A DNA stretch of 5,418 nt from Firmicutes bacterium CAG:475 (GTDB taxonomy: Bacteria > Bacillota > Clostridia > Christensenellales > CAG-917). Positions 1 to 5,418 of this stretch are shown here, in pieces. The notes beneath the pieces were generated by a model. That model was not told the origin of the DNA. It saw only the letters and a list, made by a program, of their open reading frames with translations, and did not search any database. The stretch spans positions 1 through 5,418 of the forward strand of contig FR895585.1 of assembly GCA_000434435.1 (NCBI GenBank), written 5' to 3'. Both the position numbers and the translations under genes were made by a program. Position 1 is the first letter of the stretch. Each line of letters begins with the position of its first letter.

Positions 1-126
1 ACGCCGAAGTCCAAACACGTGAGGAAGGGGGAAATTGCATTTAATCATTTAAACAGCGGTTGCGGAAGATTTTGGTTTAAAATTTGAAAATATATAAATA
101 TATTTTGCAATATCGGCATAAAACGC
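1..126. other. AT-rich upstream region, no supported gene
   Basis: No coding region can be supported here. On the + strand the three frames reading in from the left edge stop at 20-22, 42-44 and 85-87, so the last codons of an upstream gene could lie here, but none of the short peptides is recognisable. On the - strand a frame starting at 48 stays open to the left edge but has no ribosome binding site. From about 65 to 160 the sequence is strongly AT-rich, as expected for a promoter-bearing intergenic region. No GC-rich hairpin plus U-tract is present, so an upstream gene in the same direction would have no visible terminator inside the window. Confidence 0.6.
87..106. repeat. AT-only palindrome upstream of the promoter
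   Basis: Two perfect 9-base inverted arms (AAAATATAT at 87-95 and ATATATTTT at 98-106) are separated by AA. The element consists only of A and T and ends 20 bases upstream of the proposed -35 box. It could be an UP-like AT tract, a binding site for a dimeric regulator, or just a by-product of high AT content. I see no way to choose among these from sequence alone. Confidence 0.4.
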
Positions 127-155
127 TTGCAAAGTATATTTTTGTATGTTAATAT
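127..155 (+). promoter_or_regulatory. Sigma-A-type promoter of the rimP-nusA-infB operon
   Basis: A -35 box TTGCAA (127-132) is separated by exactly 17 bases from a -10 box TAATAT (150-155). TG at 147-148 makes it an extended -10. Both boxes match the housekeeping consensus in four of six positions, including the key TTG and the -10 first T, A and last T. Transcription would begin near 161-163, giving a leader of roughly 88 bases before the rimP ATG. It is the best-spaced promoter-like pair seen upstream of the operon. A start site has not been measured, and an upstream promoter outside the window could add to it. Confidence 0.6.
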
Positions 156-165
156 TTAGATACTA

Positions 166-181
166 TAGTAAAACCTTACTA
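166..181 (+). promoter_or_regulatory. First leader hairpin (small, AT-rich)
   Basis: TAGTAA (166-171) and TTACTA (176-181) form a 6-bp stem closed by the loop AACC. It lies immediately after the predicted transcription start and shares only base 181 with the larger hairpin that follows, so the two could stack or compete for that one pair. The overlapping decamer TACTATAGTA (161-170) is itself a perfect palindrome at the likely transcription start, so a DNA operator is an alternative reading. Confidence 0.4.
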
Positions 182-210
182 GAGTGAGCGACGGCTCACT
201 CTTTGTTTTA
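181..210 (+). terminator. Candidate attenuator/terminator in the rimP leader
   Basis: AGAGTGAGC (181-189) and GCTCACTCT (194-202) form a perfect 9-bp stem with a GACG tetraloop. The stem is followed by a U-rich run with an interrupting G (TTGTTTTA, 203-210). This has the shape of a Rho-independent terminator with a moderate stem and an imperfect U-tract. It stands 5' of the operon that encodes NusA, so it fits attenuation of the operon, possibly aided by NusA itself. That NusA autoregulates by attenuation and favours weak hairpins and broken U-tracts is reported for Bacillus subtilis; its action here is inferred. The hairpin contains the GTG at 184, which argues against that codon being the rimP start. 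Confidence 0.65.
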
Positions 211-216
211 GAAGGG

Positions 217-235
217 GCGATTCGACAAAAATCGC
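217..235 (+). promoter_or_regulatory. Third leader hairpin just before the rimP SD
   Basis: GCGATT (217-222) and AATCGC (230-235) pair as a 6-bp stem with a 7-base loop. The stem ends five bases before the rimP ribosome binding site at 241-246. It leaves the SD free as drawn, so it would not occlude initiation. It may simply be leader structure, or a site where a leader-binding factor acts. Confidence 0.35.
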
Positions 236-240
236 TTAAT

Positions 241-246
241 GAGGTG
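241..246 (+). promoter_or_regulatory. Ribosome binding site that fixes the rimP start
   Basis: GAGGTG lies three bases before the ATG at 250 and matches the 16S anti-SD tail core GGAGGTGAT at six positions in register. The alternative in-frame GTG at 184 has no SD and lies inside the leader hairpin. This site decides the start in favour of 250. Confidence 0.75.
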
Positions 247-249
247 CTT

Positions 250-726
250 ATGGCAAATGAAATTTCGCTCGAATTGCGTGAAAAAGTCAAAAATTTCGCG
301 CTCGAAGCAGTGAAAGAAGCCGACGACGAAATCGAACTTGTGGACGTTGCGTTTTACAAACAATACGGCAAACTCACGGTTGAGGCTCTGTTGTGGAAGA
401 AAAGCGGCATCGATCTCAACGATTGCGAAAAAGTGCACAATGTGCTGTCTGCAAAGCTGGATACGATAGACGACGAATTCGATGACGACTACGTTTTGAA
501 CGTGTCGTCTCAAGGGCTCGACCGAAAAATCGTCACCGACGACGATTTCAGACGCGCGCTCGACACAGAAATCGAATTGTTCGACGCAAACAAAAAGAAG
601 TTGCACGGAACGCTTTTGAGTTTCGACGACGAAAACATAGTGATAAAAACCGACGGGAAAAACCCCAAGGAAACAAAAATACAAAGAAATTTATTGACCA
701 AAGTACAACCGTACGTCAGGTTTTAG
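250..726 (+). CDS. rimP: Ribosome maturation factor RimP
   Basis: RimP (YlxS/YhbC family) binds the free 30S subunit in the cytoplasm and helps its late maturation. The protein has 158 residues, the usual family size. Residues about 5-82 form the N-terminal alpha/beta domain. The family signature follows: YVLNVSSQGLDR at 81-92 matches the usual Y-x-L-E-V-S-S-P-G-L-D-R pattern, with Gln in place of the common Pro. The C-terminal SH3-like domain spans about 102-158. An in-frame GTG at 184 would add 22 residues, but those are encoded by the leader hairpin and lack an SD, so ATG 250 is chosen. It is the first gene of the operon; its TAG stop overlaps the nusA SD, which suggests coupled translation. 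Identity rests on the signature, the size and the position before nusA. Confidence 0.93.
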   Translation: MANEISLELREKVKNFALEAVKEADDEIELVDVAFYKQYGKLTVEALLWKKSGIDLNDCEKVHNVLSAKLDTIDDEFDDDYVLNVSSQGLDRKIVTDDDFRRALDTEIELFDANKKKLHGTLLSFDDENIVIKTDGKNPKETKIQRNLLTKVQPYVRF

Positions 727-730
727 GAGG
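725..730 (+). promoter_or_regulatory. nusA ribosome binding site overlapping the rimP stop
   Basis: AGGAGG is a full-strength SD placed eight bases before the nusA ATG. Its first two bases are the last two of the rimP TAG stop, so ribosomes finishing rimP stand on the nusA initiation site. Confidence 0.85.
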
Positions 731-738
731 ACATAACA

Positions 739-1809
739 ATGATTAACAAAGAGTTCTTTCAAGCATTGGACGATCTTGAAAAGGAACAACGCATTCCCAA
801 AGAGTCAATGATTGAATCCATCGAGGCAGGTCTTGTGTCTGCGTACAAGAAAGAATACGGCTTTGCAAGTCAGATTTCCGTTCGTTTGAACGAAGAAAAA
901 ATGACTTACAAAGTGTATGCGCACAAACTCGTCGTGGAAGAGGTTGAAGACGAAGAATCTCAAATCTCCCTCGAAGACGCGCAAGACATCGACAAAAAGT
1001 ACAAAATCGGCGACGTCGTCATCGAAGACATTACGCCAAAGGACTTTTCTCGTATTGCCGCGCAGACCGCAAAACAAGTCATTTTGCAACGCATCAACGA
1101 CTATAAAAAAGAACTCGTGCTCAACGAAATGAGCGAGCGCACGGGAGAAATCCTCAGCGCAATCGTCAGACGCAAGGAAGGCAACACCGTCTATGTTGAA
1201 ATCACCGGCACGCAAATGGAAGGCGTGATGATGCAACAAGACCAAGTGCCCACCGAAACTTACAACGTCAACGACGTCATCAAAGTTTACGTCAAGAAAA
1301 TCCGCGACGGTTTGCACGGCGCACAAGTCGTTGTGTCCAGAAGCTCCGCAGGTTTCGTTCGCAGACTTTTCGAACTCGAAGTGCCCGAAATCAAAGCAGG
1401 TCTTGTTAAAATCAACAGCATCGTGCGTGAAGCAGGATTCCGCACCAAACTTGCTGTTTCGAGCGAAGATCCCAACGTGGACGCAGTGGGAAGCTGCATC
1501 GGAAATAAGGGCGTGAGAGTCAACGCTGTGGTTGCCGAACTCGGCGGCGAAAAGATCGACGTCATCGAATACTGCGACGATCCTATCGAATATATCGCAC
1601 GCGCGCTTTCACCGGCTCAAGTGCTTATGGTGTCCATCAACGAAGAAGAGAAAAACGCAAAAGTTATCGTTCCCGACGAAAAACTTTCGCTTGCTATCGG
1701 CAGAAGCGGTCAAAACGCTCGTCTTGCGGCAAAACTTACCGGCTGGAAGATAGATGTCAAACCGTATTCTACGCTCAAAATGGACGAGCAAGAAACGCAA
1801 GGTGAATGA
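739..1809 (+). CDS. nusA: Transcription termination/antitermination factor NusA
   Basis: NusA binds RNA polymerase near the RNA exit channel and modulates pausing, intrinsic termination and antitermination, including rRNA transcription. The 356 residues comprise the polymerase-binding N-terminal domain (about 1-125), an S1 domain (about 134-200), KH1 (about 228-285) with GxxG as GNKG at 255-258, and KH2 (about 295-345) with GRSG at 321-324 followed by the conserved QNARLAAKLTGWKIDVK stretch. It then ends with a short polar tail. The acidic repeats that end the E. coli protein are absent, as usual in Bacillota. One small departure: the usual D-P-V-G before KH1 reads D-A-V-G (248-251). ATG 739 has a strong SD eight bases upstream. 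The stop is followed after one base by the ylxR ATG. If the leader hairpin is a NusA-responsive attenuator, this gene would control its own operon; that is inference. Confidence 0.97.
   Translation: MINKEFFQALDDLEKEQRIPKESMIESIEAGLVSAYKKEYGFASQISVRLNEEKMTYKVYAHKLVVEEVEDEESQISLEDAQDIDKKYKIGDVVIEDITPKDFSRIAAQTAKQVILQRINDYKKELVLNEMSERTGEILSAIVRRKEGNTVYVEITGTQMEGVMMQQDQVPTETYNVNDVIKVYVKKIRDGLHGAQVVVSRSSAGFVRRLFELEVPEIKAGLVKINSIVREAGFRTKLAVSSEDPNVDAVGSCIGNKGVRVNAVVAELGGEKIDVIEYCDDPIEYIARALSPAQVLMVSINEEEKNAKVIVPDEKLSLAIGRSGQNARLAAKLTGWKIDVKPYSTLKMDEQETQGE
1799..1805 (+). promoter_or_regulatory. ylxR ribosome binding site inside the nusA 3' end
   Basis: AAGGTGA sits five bases before the ATG at 1811 and lies inside the last codons of nusA. 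It decides the ylxR start: an in-frame ATG at 1754, 57 bases upstream, would overlap nusA deeply and add 19 residues unlike the family. Confidence 0.7.
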
Positions 1810-1810
1810 T

Positions 1811-2059
1811 ATGTCCAACCCGAAAAACACCCGAAAATGCATCGTGTGTAAGCAACACGCCGACAAGTCGGAACTCATACGTTTTGTGAAAAACGCAGAG
1901 GGCAAAGTGGCGCTTGACCGCTCGCAAAAAGCGGACGGCAGAGGCGTTTGGGTGCATAATTGCGAGGACTGCATACAAAAACTTATCAAAAAGAAAACTC
2001 TCAACGCCGCATTTAAATGCAACGTCGGCGACGAGATCTACGGAGAGATACATGAGTAA
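1811..2059 (+). CDS. ylxR: YlxR/RnpM family RNA-binding protein (DUF448)
   Basis: A small basic cytoplasmic protein of 82 residues, the usual size for the YlxR family. In Bacillus subtilis the protein has been named RnpM, a modulator of RNase P; that role is assumed here from family membership. Family marks seen are R-K-C-x-x-C near the N-terminus (8-13), S-E-L-I-R-F-V (20-26), the G-R-G motif (43-45) and a lysine-rich helix (57-63). Two CxxC pairs, C10/C13 and C51/C54, could together hold a metal ion; this arrangement is not invariant in the family. Start ATG 1811 is one base after the nusA stop and has an SD at 1799-1805. Its last eight bases overlap ylxQ. Position between nusA and ylxQ is diagnostic. 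Confidence 0.92.
   Translation: MSNPKNTRKCIVCKQHADKSELIRFVKNAEGKVALDRSQKADGRGVWVHNCEDCIQKLIKKKTLNAAFKCNVGDEIYGEIHE
2042..2047 (+). promoter_or_regulatory. ylxQ ribosome binding site inside ylxR
   Basis: GGAGAG lies four bases before the ATG at 2052, inside the final codons of ylxR. It selects this ATG over the in-frame upstream start at 1914, whose 46 extra residues would be read out of frame through ylxR. Confidence 0.7.
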
Positions 2060-2327
2060 AATAAGCGCATACGTCGGACTTGCGCAACGCTCGGGTTCGG
2101 TGCTGTACGGCGAAGATATTATTTGCGAAAAGAAAAATCTCGTAAAAGTCGTGCTTGTGTCCTCGTCCGCAACGGATAAGTATAAAGAAAGGATATTGAA
2201 GAAGATGGGGGATTGTCCCGTGTTTATCGTGGACGGTCTTTGCGAGGCTTTGCACCGTGAGGGTGTCAACGCTATCGCAATAACGAACGACAATCTTGCA
2301 AAAGCGGTTGTCGGTGTATTGAGGTGA
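2052..2327 (+). CDS. ylxQ: YlxQ, L7Ae/L30e-family RNA-binding protein
   Basis: A 91-residue protein of the L7Ae/L30e/S12e/Gadd45 fold, whose members bind kink-turn RNA. YlxQ is a non-essential ribosome-associated candidate in Bacillota with no settled cellular role. Seen in the sequence are the opening helix and loop GLAQRSGSVLYGED (9-22), matching the family's L-x-x-A-x-R-A-G-x-x-x-x-G-E pattern, the central strand with acidic/serine loop VVLVSSSATDKYKERI (33-48), a second strand CPVFIV (55-60), and the closing strand plus helix AIAITNDNLAKAV (74-86). Length is close to the usual 100 or so. The start overlaps ylxR by eight bases; its stop TGA is part of the infB SD. It most likely acts on RNA or ribosomes alongside its neighbours, but the exact target cannot be read from the sequence. 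Confidence 0.9.
   Translation: MSKISAYVGLAQRSGSVLYGEDIICEKKNLVKVVLVSSSATDKYKERILKKMGDCPVFIVDGLCEALHREGVNAIAITNDNLAKAVVGVLR
2321..2327 (+). promoter_or_regulatory. infB ribosome binding site containing the ylxQ stop
   Basis: GAGGTGA overlaps the last codons and stop of ylxQ (TGA 2325-2327) and places its GAGG core five bases before the ATG at 2330. An in-frame GTG at 2324 lies inside this SD and so is unlikely to be the start. Confidence 0.75.
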
Positions 2328-2329
2328 AT

Positions 2330-5059
2330 ATGCCCGAAATCAAAAAAGAAGCAAACGTCGATTCCGTAAAAATGCTCGGAGAGTATAAGGCGACAAAACT
2401 TGTCGAACTTTCCGAAAACATCTCTCGCCAAAAATCGAGAGCAGCCGTGCTTATGGCGTCTATCAAGGCAAAACGCGACGAACTCGCTCAAAAAGCAGTG
2501 CAAGCCGAAAAAGCCAAAGAAGAAGCCAAAGCGACAGAGCAGGTGACAATCGAAAAAGTCGAGAGCGAAGCTAAAAAGGAATCTGAAAAAATAACCGAAG
2601 TTAAGCCCGAAGCTAAACAGGAAAAGGAAGTCGAGCTTAAAAAAGAAGTTAAAGAAGTTAAGGTTGAGCCTACCGTCGAAGTCAAAAAAGAAGAGGTGAA
2701 AGCACAACCCAAACAGGAAGTGAAAGCCGAAGTCAAGACGGAAGTTAAGAGTGCTCCTCAAAAAGTCGAAGAAAAGAAAGAGGATGCAAAGAAACCGCAT
2801 ATCACGGTCGTGCCCAAAACTCCGTTCGAGCTTGCTCAAGAGAATCCCGAAATTTTGCCCAACGGCGAGGTGCGCAGAATTTACGTTCCGCCAACGCCGA
2901 AGCCGAAGGTGCAAACGAGAGTTTTCGGACAAGGCGGTTATCAACAACAAAGAGGTCCTAAACCGCAAGGTCAAGGCGGATATCAAGGTCAAAGACCGCA
3001 AGGCCAACAAGGTCAAAACAACGGTCAAAGACGTCCGACTTCTTCTCAAAGCGTCGCAAACGCCGCGCAGCAATTTCCTCCTAAACCGGCTGCGCAAAAG
3101 GGCAAGGGCGGCAAGCAAAACTCCAACTCCGGTTCAAGCAAGTTTGACGATAAGTCGACTATGAACAAGCGCACTCTCATGAAGAGAGGCTATCTTGTCG
3201 ACGACAGAATCACTTACGACGAGGACGGCGAGGCAATCGTACGCAACTACAAAGTCAACAAGAATAGAGGCGGTGGAAACAGCGCAACAGTTATCATCGA
3301 AAACGCGGTTATCACCACAGACCCCGTTTCTATCAAGACTTTGAGCGAAAAAATCGGTAAATCCGCAGCGGAAATCGTCAAGACGCTTTTCGTGCTCGGT
3401 ATTATGAAAACCATAAACGACAGCATCGATTTTGCCACTGCGGAACTCGTTGCCGACGAATTCGGAATCAAACTCGAATACAAACCCGACATAACGCTCG
3501 AAGATACGCTCACTGCGCAACTCGAAGTCGACGACGTCGAAGAACTTGAAAATCTCGTTCCTCGTCCTCCTATCGTCACTATTATGGGACACGTCGACCA
3601 CGGCAAAACGTCACTTCTCGACTACATCAGAAAGTCCAACGTTACGGGCGGCGAAGCGGGCGGCATTACGCAACATATCGGTGCTTACACCGTGTCGCTC
3701 AAAGGCAATCCCATCACGTTCCTCGATACGCCGGGACACGAAGCGTTTACGTCTATGCGTGCTCGCGGCGCACAAGTTACGGATATTGCAATCCTCGTGG
3801 TTGCTGCCGACGACGGCGTTATGCCTCAAACTCTCGAAGCTATCAGCCACGCAAAACAAGCAAACGTGCCTATCATCGTTGCTATGAACAAGATGGACAG
3901 AGCCGGCGCAAATCCCGACAGAGTGCTTTCGCAACTTGCAGAAAACGGCGTAACTCCCGAAGAATGGGGCGGCGATACTCCCGTCGTCAGAGTGTCCGCA
4001 AAGACAGGTATGGGCGTTGAGGATTTGCTCGAACAAATCCTCGTTCGCGCAGAAGTCGAAGAATTGCGCGCAAATCCCGACAGAAGCGCAAGAGGTACTA
4101 TTATCGAGGCAAAACTCGACAAAGGCCTCGGCAAAATCGCGACTATCCTCGTTCAAACGGGTACGTTGCACGTGGGCGACAACGTTGTGGCAGGCACTTG
4201 CACGGGCAAGATCCGCGCCATGATCGACGACAAGGGCAGAAAAGTCAAGAAGGCAGGTCCTTCCATGCCCGTGTCCGTCACCGGCTGGGACGACGTCCCC
4301 GAAGCAGGCGACAGAATCGACGTCGTTGCGGACGAGAAGTTTGCAAGAGAACTTGCCGAAGAGAGAAAACTCAAACTTGCGGCAAATCAAACGGAATCTA
4401 CTTCTGTGTCCCTCAACGATTTGTTCGACAAGATTTCCAAGGGCGAACTTAAATCCGTCAAACTCATCATCAAGGCGGACGTTCAAGGCTCGGTTGAAGC
4501 TGTCAAACAATCGCTTGCAAAACTCGGAAACGAAGAAGTCAATATCGATATCATCCACGCCGCAGTCGGCGGTATCAAAGAAAGCGACGTGTTGCTTGCG
4601 GAAACGTCGGGCGCAATTATCATCGGATTTAACGTCCGTCCCGACAGCAACGCAAAACAACTTGCCGCGCAAAAGAAGATCGATATCAGATTCTACAACA
4701 TCATCTACAATGCCATCGAGGACATCGAAAAGGCTGTCAAAGGTATGCTCGATCCCAAATTCAGAGAGGTTGTGCTCGGCTCAGCGGAAGTGCGTGAACT
4801 CTTCAAAATCAGCGGCGTCGGCACTATTGCAGGCTGCCACGTCATCGACGGCAAAGTCGTGCGCGGCGCACAAGCAAGACTTATCCGCAACGGCAAAGTC
4901 GAATATACCGGCGAAATCGCATCTCTGCGCCACGGCAAAGACGACGTCAAGGAAATGGCAAAGAACTTCGATTGCGGCATAATGCTTTCAAACTTCCAAG
5001 ATGTGAAAGTCGACGACGTCATCGAAGCGTTCACTATGGAGAGAACAGATGAAAATTAA
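2330..5059 (+). CDS. infB: Translation initiation factor IF-2
   Basis: IF-2 is the GTPase that brings fMet-tRNA to the 30S P site and drives 50S joining. With 909 residues it is clearly longer than the roughly 720 of B. subtilis; the excess is N-terminal. Domains: a short conserved-looking start (1-50), a Lys/Glu/Val-rich charged stretch (50-155), a Gln/Gly/Arg-rich stretch (200-235), an IF2_N domain (about 319-390), and the G domain. The G domain has G1 GHVDHGKT 420-427, switch I GGITQHIGAY 444-453, G3 DTPGH 466-470 with catalytic His470, NKMD 520-523 and SAK 556-558. Beta-barrel domain II and domain III follow, then the tRNA-binding C-terminal barrel ending with the family-typical N-F-D-C-G-I and DVKVDDVIEAF. 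All GTPase motifs are intact. ATG 2330 is preferred over GTG 2324 because that GTG lies within the SD. The gene begins two bases after ylxQ and overlaps rbfA by eleven. Confidence 0.98.
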   Translation: MPEIKKEANVDSVKMLGEYKATKLVELSENISRQKSRAAVLMASIKAKRDELAQKAVQAEKAKEEAKATEQVTIEKVESEAKKESEKITEVKPEAKQEKEVELKKEVKEVKVEPTVEVKKEEVKAQPKQEVKAEVKTEVKSAPQKVEEKKEDAKKPHITVVPKTPFELAQENPEILPNGEVRRIYVPPTPKPKVQTRVFGQGGYQQQRGPKPQGQGGYQGQRPQGQQGQNNGQRRPTSSQSVANAAQQFPPKPAAQKGKGGKQNSNSGSSKFDDKSTMNKRTLMKRGYLVDDRITYDEDGEAIVRNYKVNKNRGGGNSATVIIENAVITTDPVSIKTLSEKIGKSAAEIVKTLFVLGIMKTINDSIDFATAELVADEFGIKLEYKPDITLEDTLTAQLEVDDVEELENLVPRPPIVTIMGHVDHGKTSLLDYIRKSNVTGGEAGGITQHIGAYTVSLKGNPITFLDTPGHEAFTSMRARGAQVTDIAILVVAADDGVMPQTLEAISHAKQANVPIIVAMNKMDRAGANPDRVLSQLAENGVTPEEWGGDTPVVRVSAKTGMGVEDLLEQILVRAEVEELRANPDRSARGTIIEAKLDKGLGKIATILVQTGTLHVGDNVVAGTCTGKIRAMIDDKGRKVKKAGPSMPVSVTGWDDVPEAGDRIDVVADEKFARELAEERKLKLAANQTESTSVSLNDLFDKISKGELKSVKLIIKADVQGSVEAVKQSLAKLGNEEVNIDIIHAAVGGIKESDVLLAETSGAIIIGFNVRPDSNAKQLAAQKKIDIRFYNIIYNAIEDIEKAVKGMLDPKFREVVLGSAEVRELFKISGVGTIAGCHVIDGKVVRGAQARLIRNGKVEYTGEIASLRHGKDDVKEMAKNFDCGIMLSNFQDVKVDDVIEAFTMERTDEN
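2477..2794 (+). repeat. Lys/Glu/Val-rich low-complexity segment of IF-2
   Basis: Residues about 50-155 of IF-2 consist mainly of Lys, Glu, Ala and Val, with degenerate E-V-K-x-E units (for example EVKAEVKTEVK at 130-140). The first part (about 45-90) is Ala-rich and likely a charged helix; the later part, with scattered Pro, is probably disordered. At DNA level this gives the purine-rich GAAGTTAAA/GAAGTCAAA-type near repeats. Such charged linkers are common in IF-2 and vary freely between species. Confidence 0.75.
2927..3034 (+). repeat. Gln/Gly/Arg-rich repeat segment of IF-2
   Basis: Residues 200-235 of IF-2 hold two exact GQGGYQ copies (200-205 and 214-219) and several G-Q-x units with Arg and Asn. 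The DNA repeats CAAGGTCAA-like units, notably between 2961 and 3030. The composition resembles RGG/prion-like disordered linkers that bind nucleic acid weakly. It separates the charged segment from the folded IF2_N domain. Confidence 0.75.
5038..5043 (+). promoter_or_regulatory. rbfA ribosome binding site inside infB
   Basis: GGAGAG lies five bases before the ATG at 5049, within the final infB codons. The next in-frame ATG at 5061 has only A-rich sequence before it, so 5049 is favoured. Confidence 0.7.
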
Positions 5060-5418
5060 AATGGAGCGAGTCAATTCCGAACTTGCCAGACAAATCACCA
5101 AAATCATTGCCGAAGACGTGAAAGATCCGCGTCTTCACAATGCTATTATCGGGGTTACGAAACTCTATACGACGCCCGATTTGAAGTATGCCAAGGTGTA
5201 TTTGTCAATATATGCGTCGAGCGAGGAGGAAAGGCAAGAGGCGTATTACACCGTTTGCCGTTCCAAAACGTTCATTCGCAACATGCTCAAAGACAGCGTG
5301 CAAATCAGACTTTTGCCCGAACTTAATTTTATAATCGACGATAGCGTGGATTACAGCATAAAAATCGACGAAATCCTCAACAAAATTAAGAAGCAAGACG
5401 AGCAAAGAGCGGTTCAAG
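5049..5418 (+). CDS. rbfA: 30S ribosome-binding factor RbfA, 3' end outside window
   Basis: RbfA binds the immature 30S subunit near the 16S 5' helix and decoding region and assists late maturation. The visible part has 123 codons with no stop, cut by the window edge; the whole conserved domain is present and only a tail is likely missing. Family marks: ERVNSELARQI at 6-16, VKDPRL at 24-29, PDLKYAKVYLS at 43-53, FIRNML at 75-80 and LPELNFIIDDS at 89-99. These belong to the single KH-like domain. The motif before FIR, usually Ala-x-Gly (the kink replacing a normal KH GxxG), reads Ser-Lys-Thr at 72-74, which is unusual. The start overlaps infB by eleven bases, so coupling is likely. No ylxP gene lies between infB and rbfA, unlike in Bacillus. 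Confidence 0.95.
   Translation, partial: MKIKMERVNSELARQITKIIAEDVKDPRLHNAIIGVTKLYTTPDLKYAKVYLSIYASSEEERQEAYYTVCRSKTFIRNMLKDSVQIRLLPELNFIIDDSVDYSIKIDEILNKIKKQDEQRAVQ

Noticed and set aside
1..48. Possible divergent gene start on the - strand or a gene tail on the + strand
   Set aside because: All frames are too short to recognise and the - strand start lacks a ribosome binding site.
184..249. GTG start at 184 extending RimP by 22 residues
   Set aside because: There is no SD, the codons lie inside the leader hairpin, and the extra residues do not resemble RimP. ATG 250 has GAGGTG upstream.
1775..3118. 447-residue open frame on the - strand
   Set aside because: It lies opposite ylxR, ylxQ and the start of infB, and its Phe/Leu-rich composition is what antisense reading of Lys and Glu codons gives. 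It has no family likeness.
4289..4299. Small GC-rich inverted repeat GGAC/GTCC inside infB
   Set aside because: A short stem within conserved coding sequence, without a U-tract or other regulatory context.
3611..4672. 353-residue open frame on the - strand inside infB
   Set aside because: It mirrors the conserved IF-2 G domain codons; the Asp/Phe/Cys-rich sequence is a codon-usage shadow.
1012..5020. Over-represented palindrome GACGTC (eight copies at 1012, 1273, 1558, 3533, 4292, 4319, 4943 and 5015)
   Set aside because: All eight are in-frame Asp-Val codon pairs (GAC GTC), explained by codon preference and acidic protein content rather than a DNA motif function.
5205..5417. 70-residue open frame on the - strand at the right edge
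   Set aside because: It lies wholly opposite rbfA, whose family motifs are clear.

Overview
The window carries one compact, co-directional bacterial operon on the + strand: rimP - nusA - ylxR (rnpM) - ylxQ - infB - rbfA, with rbfA cut by the right edge. This is the conserved 'nusA-infB' operon of transcription elongation, translation initiation and 30S maturation genes. The presence and order of ylxR and ylxQ between nusA and infB, a NusA that ends after its second KH domain, and strong AGGAGG/GAGGTGA-type ribosome binding sites all point to a Bacillota (Firmicutes) organism, most likely a clostridial lineage of moderate GC content. A finer assignment cannot be made from the sequence. ylxP, which sits between infB and rbfA in Bacillus, is absent.

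Layout. Bases 1-126 are AT-rich and hold no gene I can support. A good sigma-A-type promoter lies at 127-155 (TTGCAA, 17-bp spacer, extended -10 TG-T-TAATAT). It is followed by a short leader with three consecutive hairpins (166-181, 181-202, 217-235). The middle one is a perfect 9-bp stem followed by an interrupted U-tract, so it looks like an intrinsic or NusA-dependent terminator/attenuator. rimP follows at 250-726, nusA at 739-1809, ylxR at 1811-2059, ylxQ at 2052-2327, infB at 2330-5059 and rbfA at 5049 to the edge. Neighbouring genes are separated by at most 12 bases or overlap by 8 and 11 bases, and nearly every SD lies within or across the end of the upstream gene, so translational coupling is likely along the whole set. 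No terminator is seen at the right end; the operon probably continues.

How the genes work together. RimP and RbfA are 30S assembly factors. NusA tunes pausing, termination and antitermination. YlxR and YlxQ are small RNA-binding proteins. IF-2 places initiator tRNA on the 30S subunit and promotes subunit joining. The operon therefore links RNA polymerase control to ribosome supply, and the leader hairpin is a plausible point where NusA feeds back on its own operon.

I found no unknown defence, mobile or CRISPR-like system. The points most worth a second look are the leader attenuator candidate, an RbfA whose usual Ala-x-Gly kink motif reads Ser-Lys-Thr, the unusually long two-part disordered N-terminus of IF-2, and a four-cysteine (two CxxC) YlxR.
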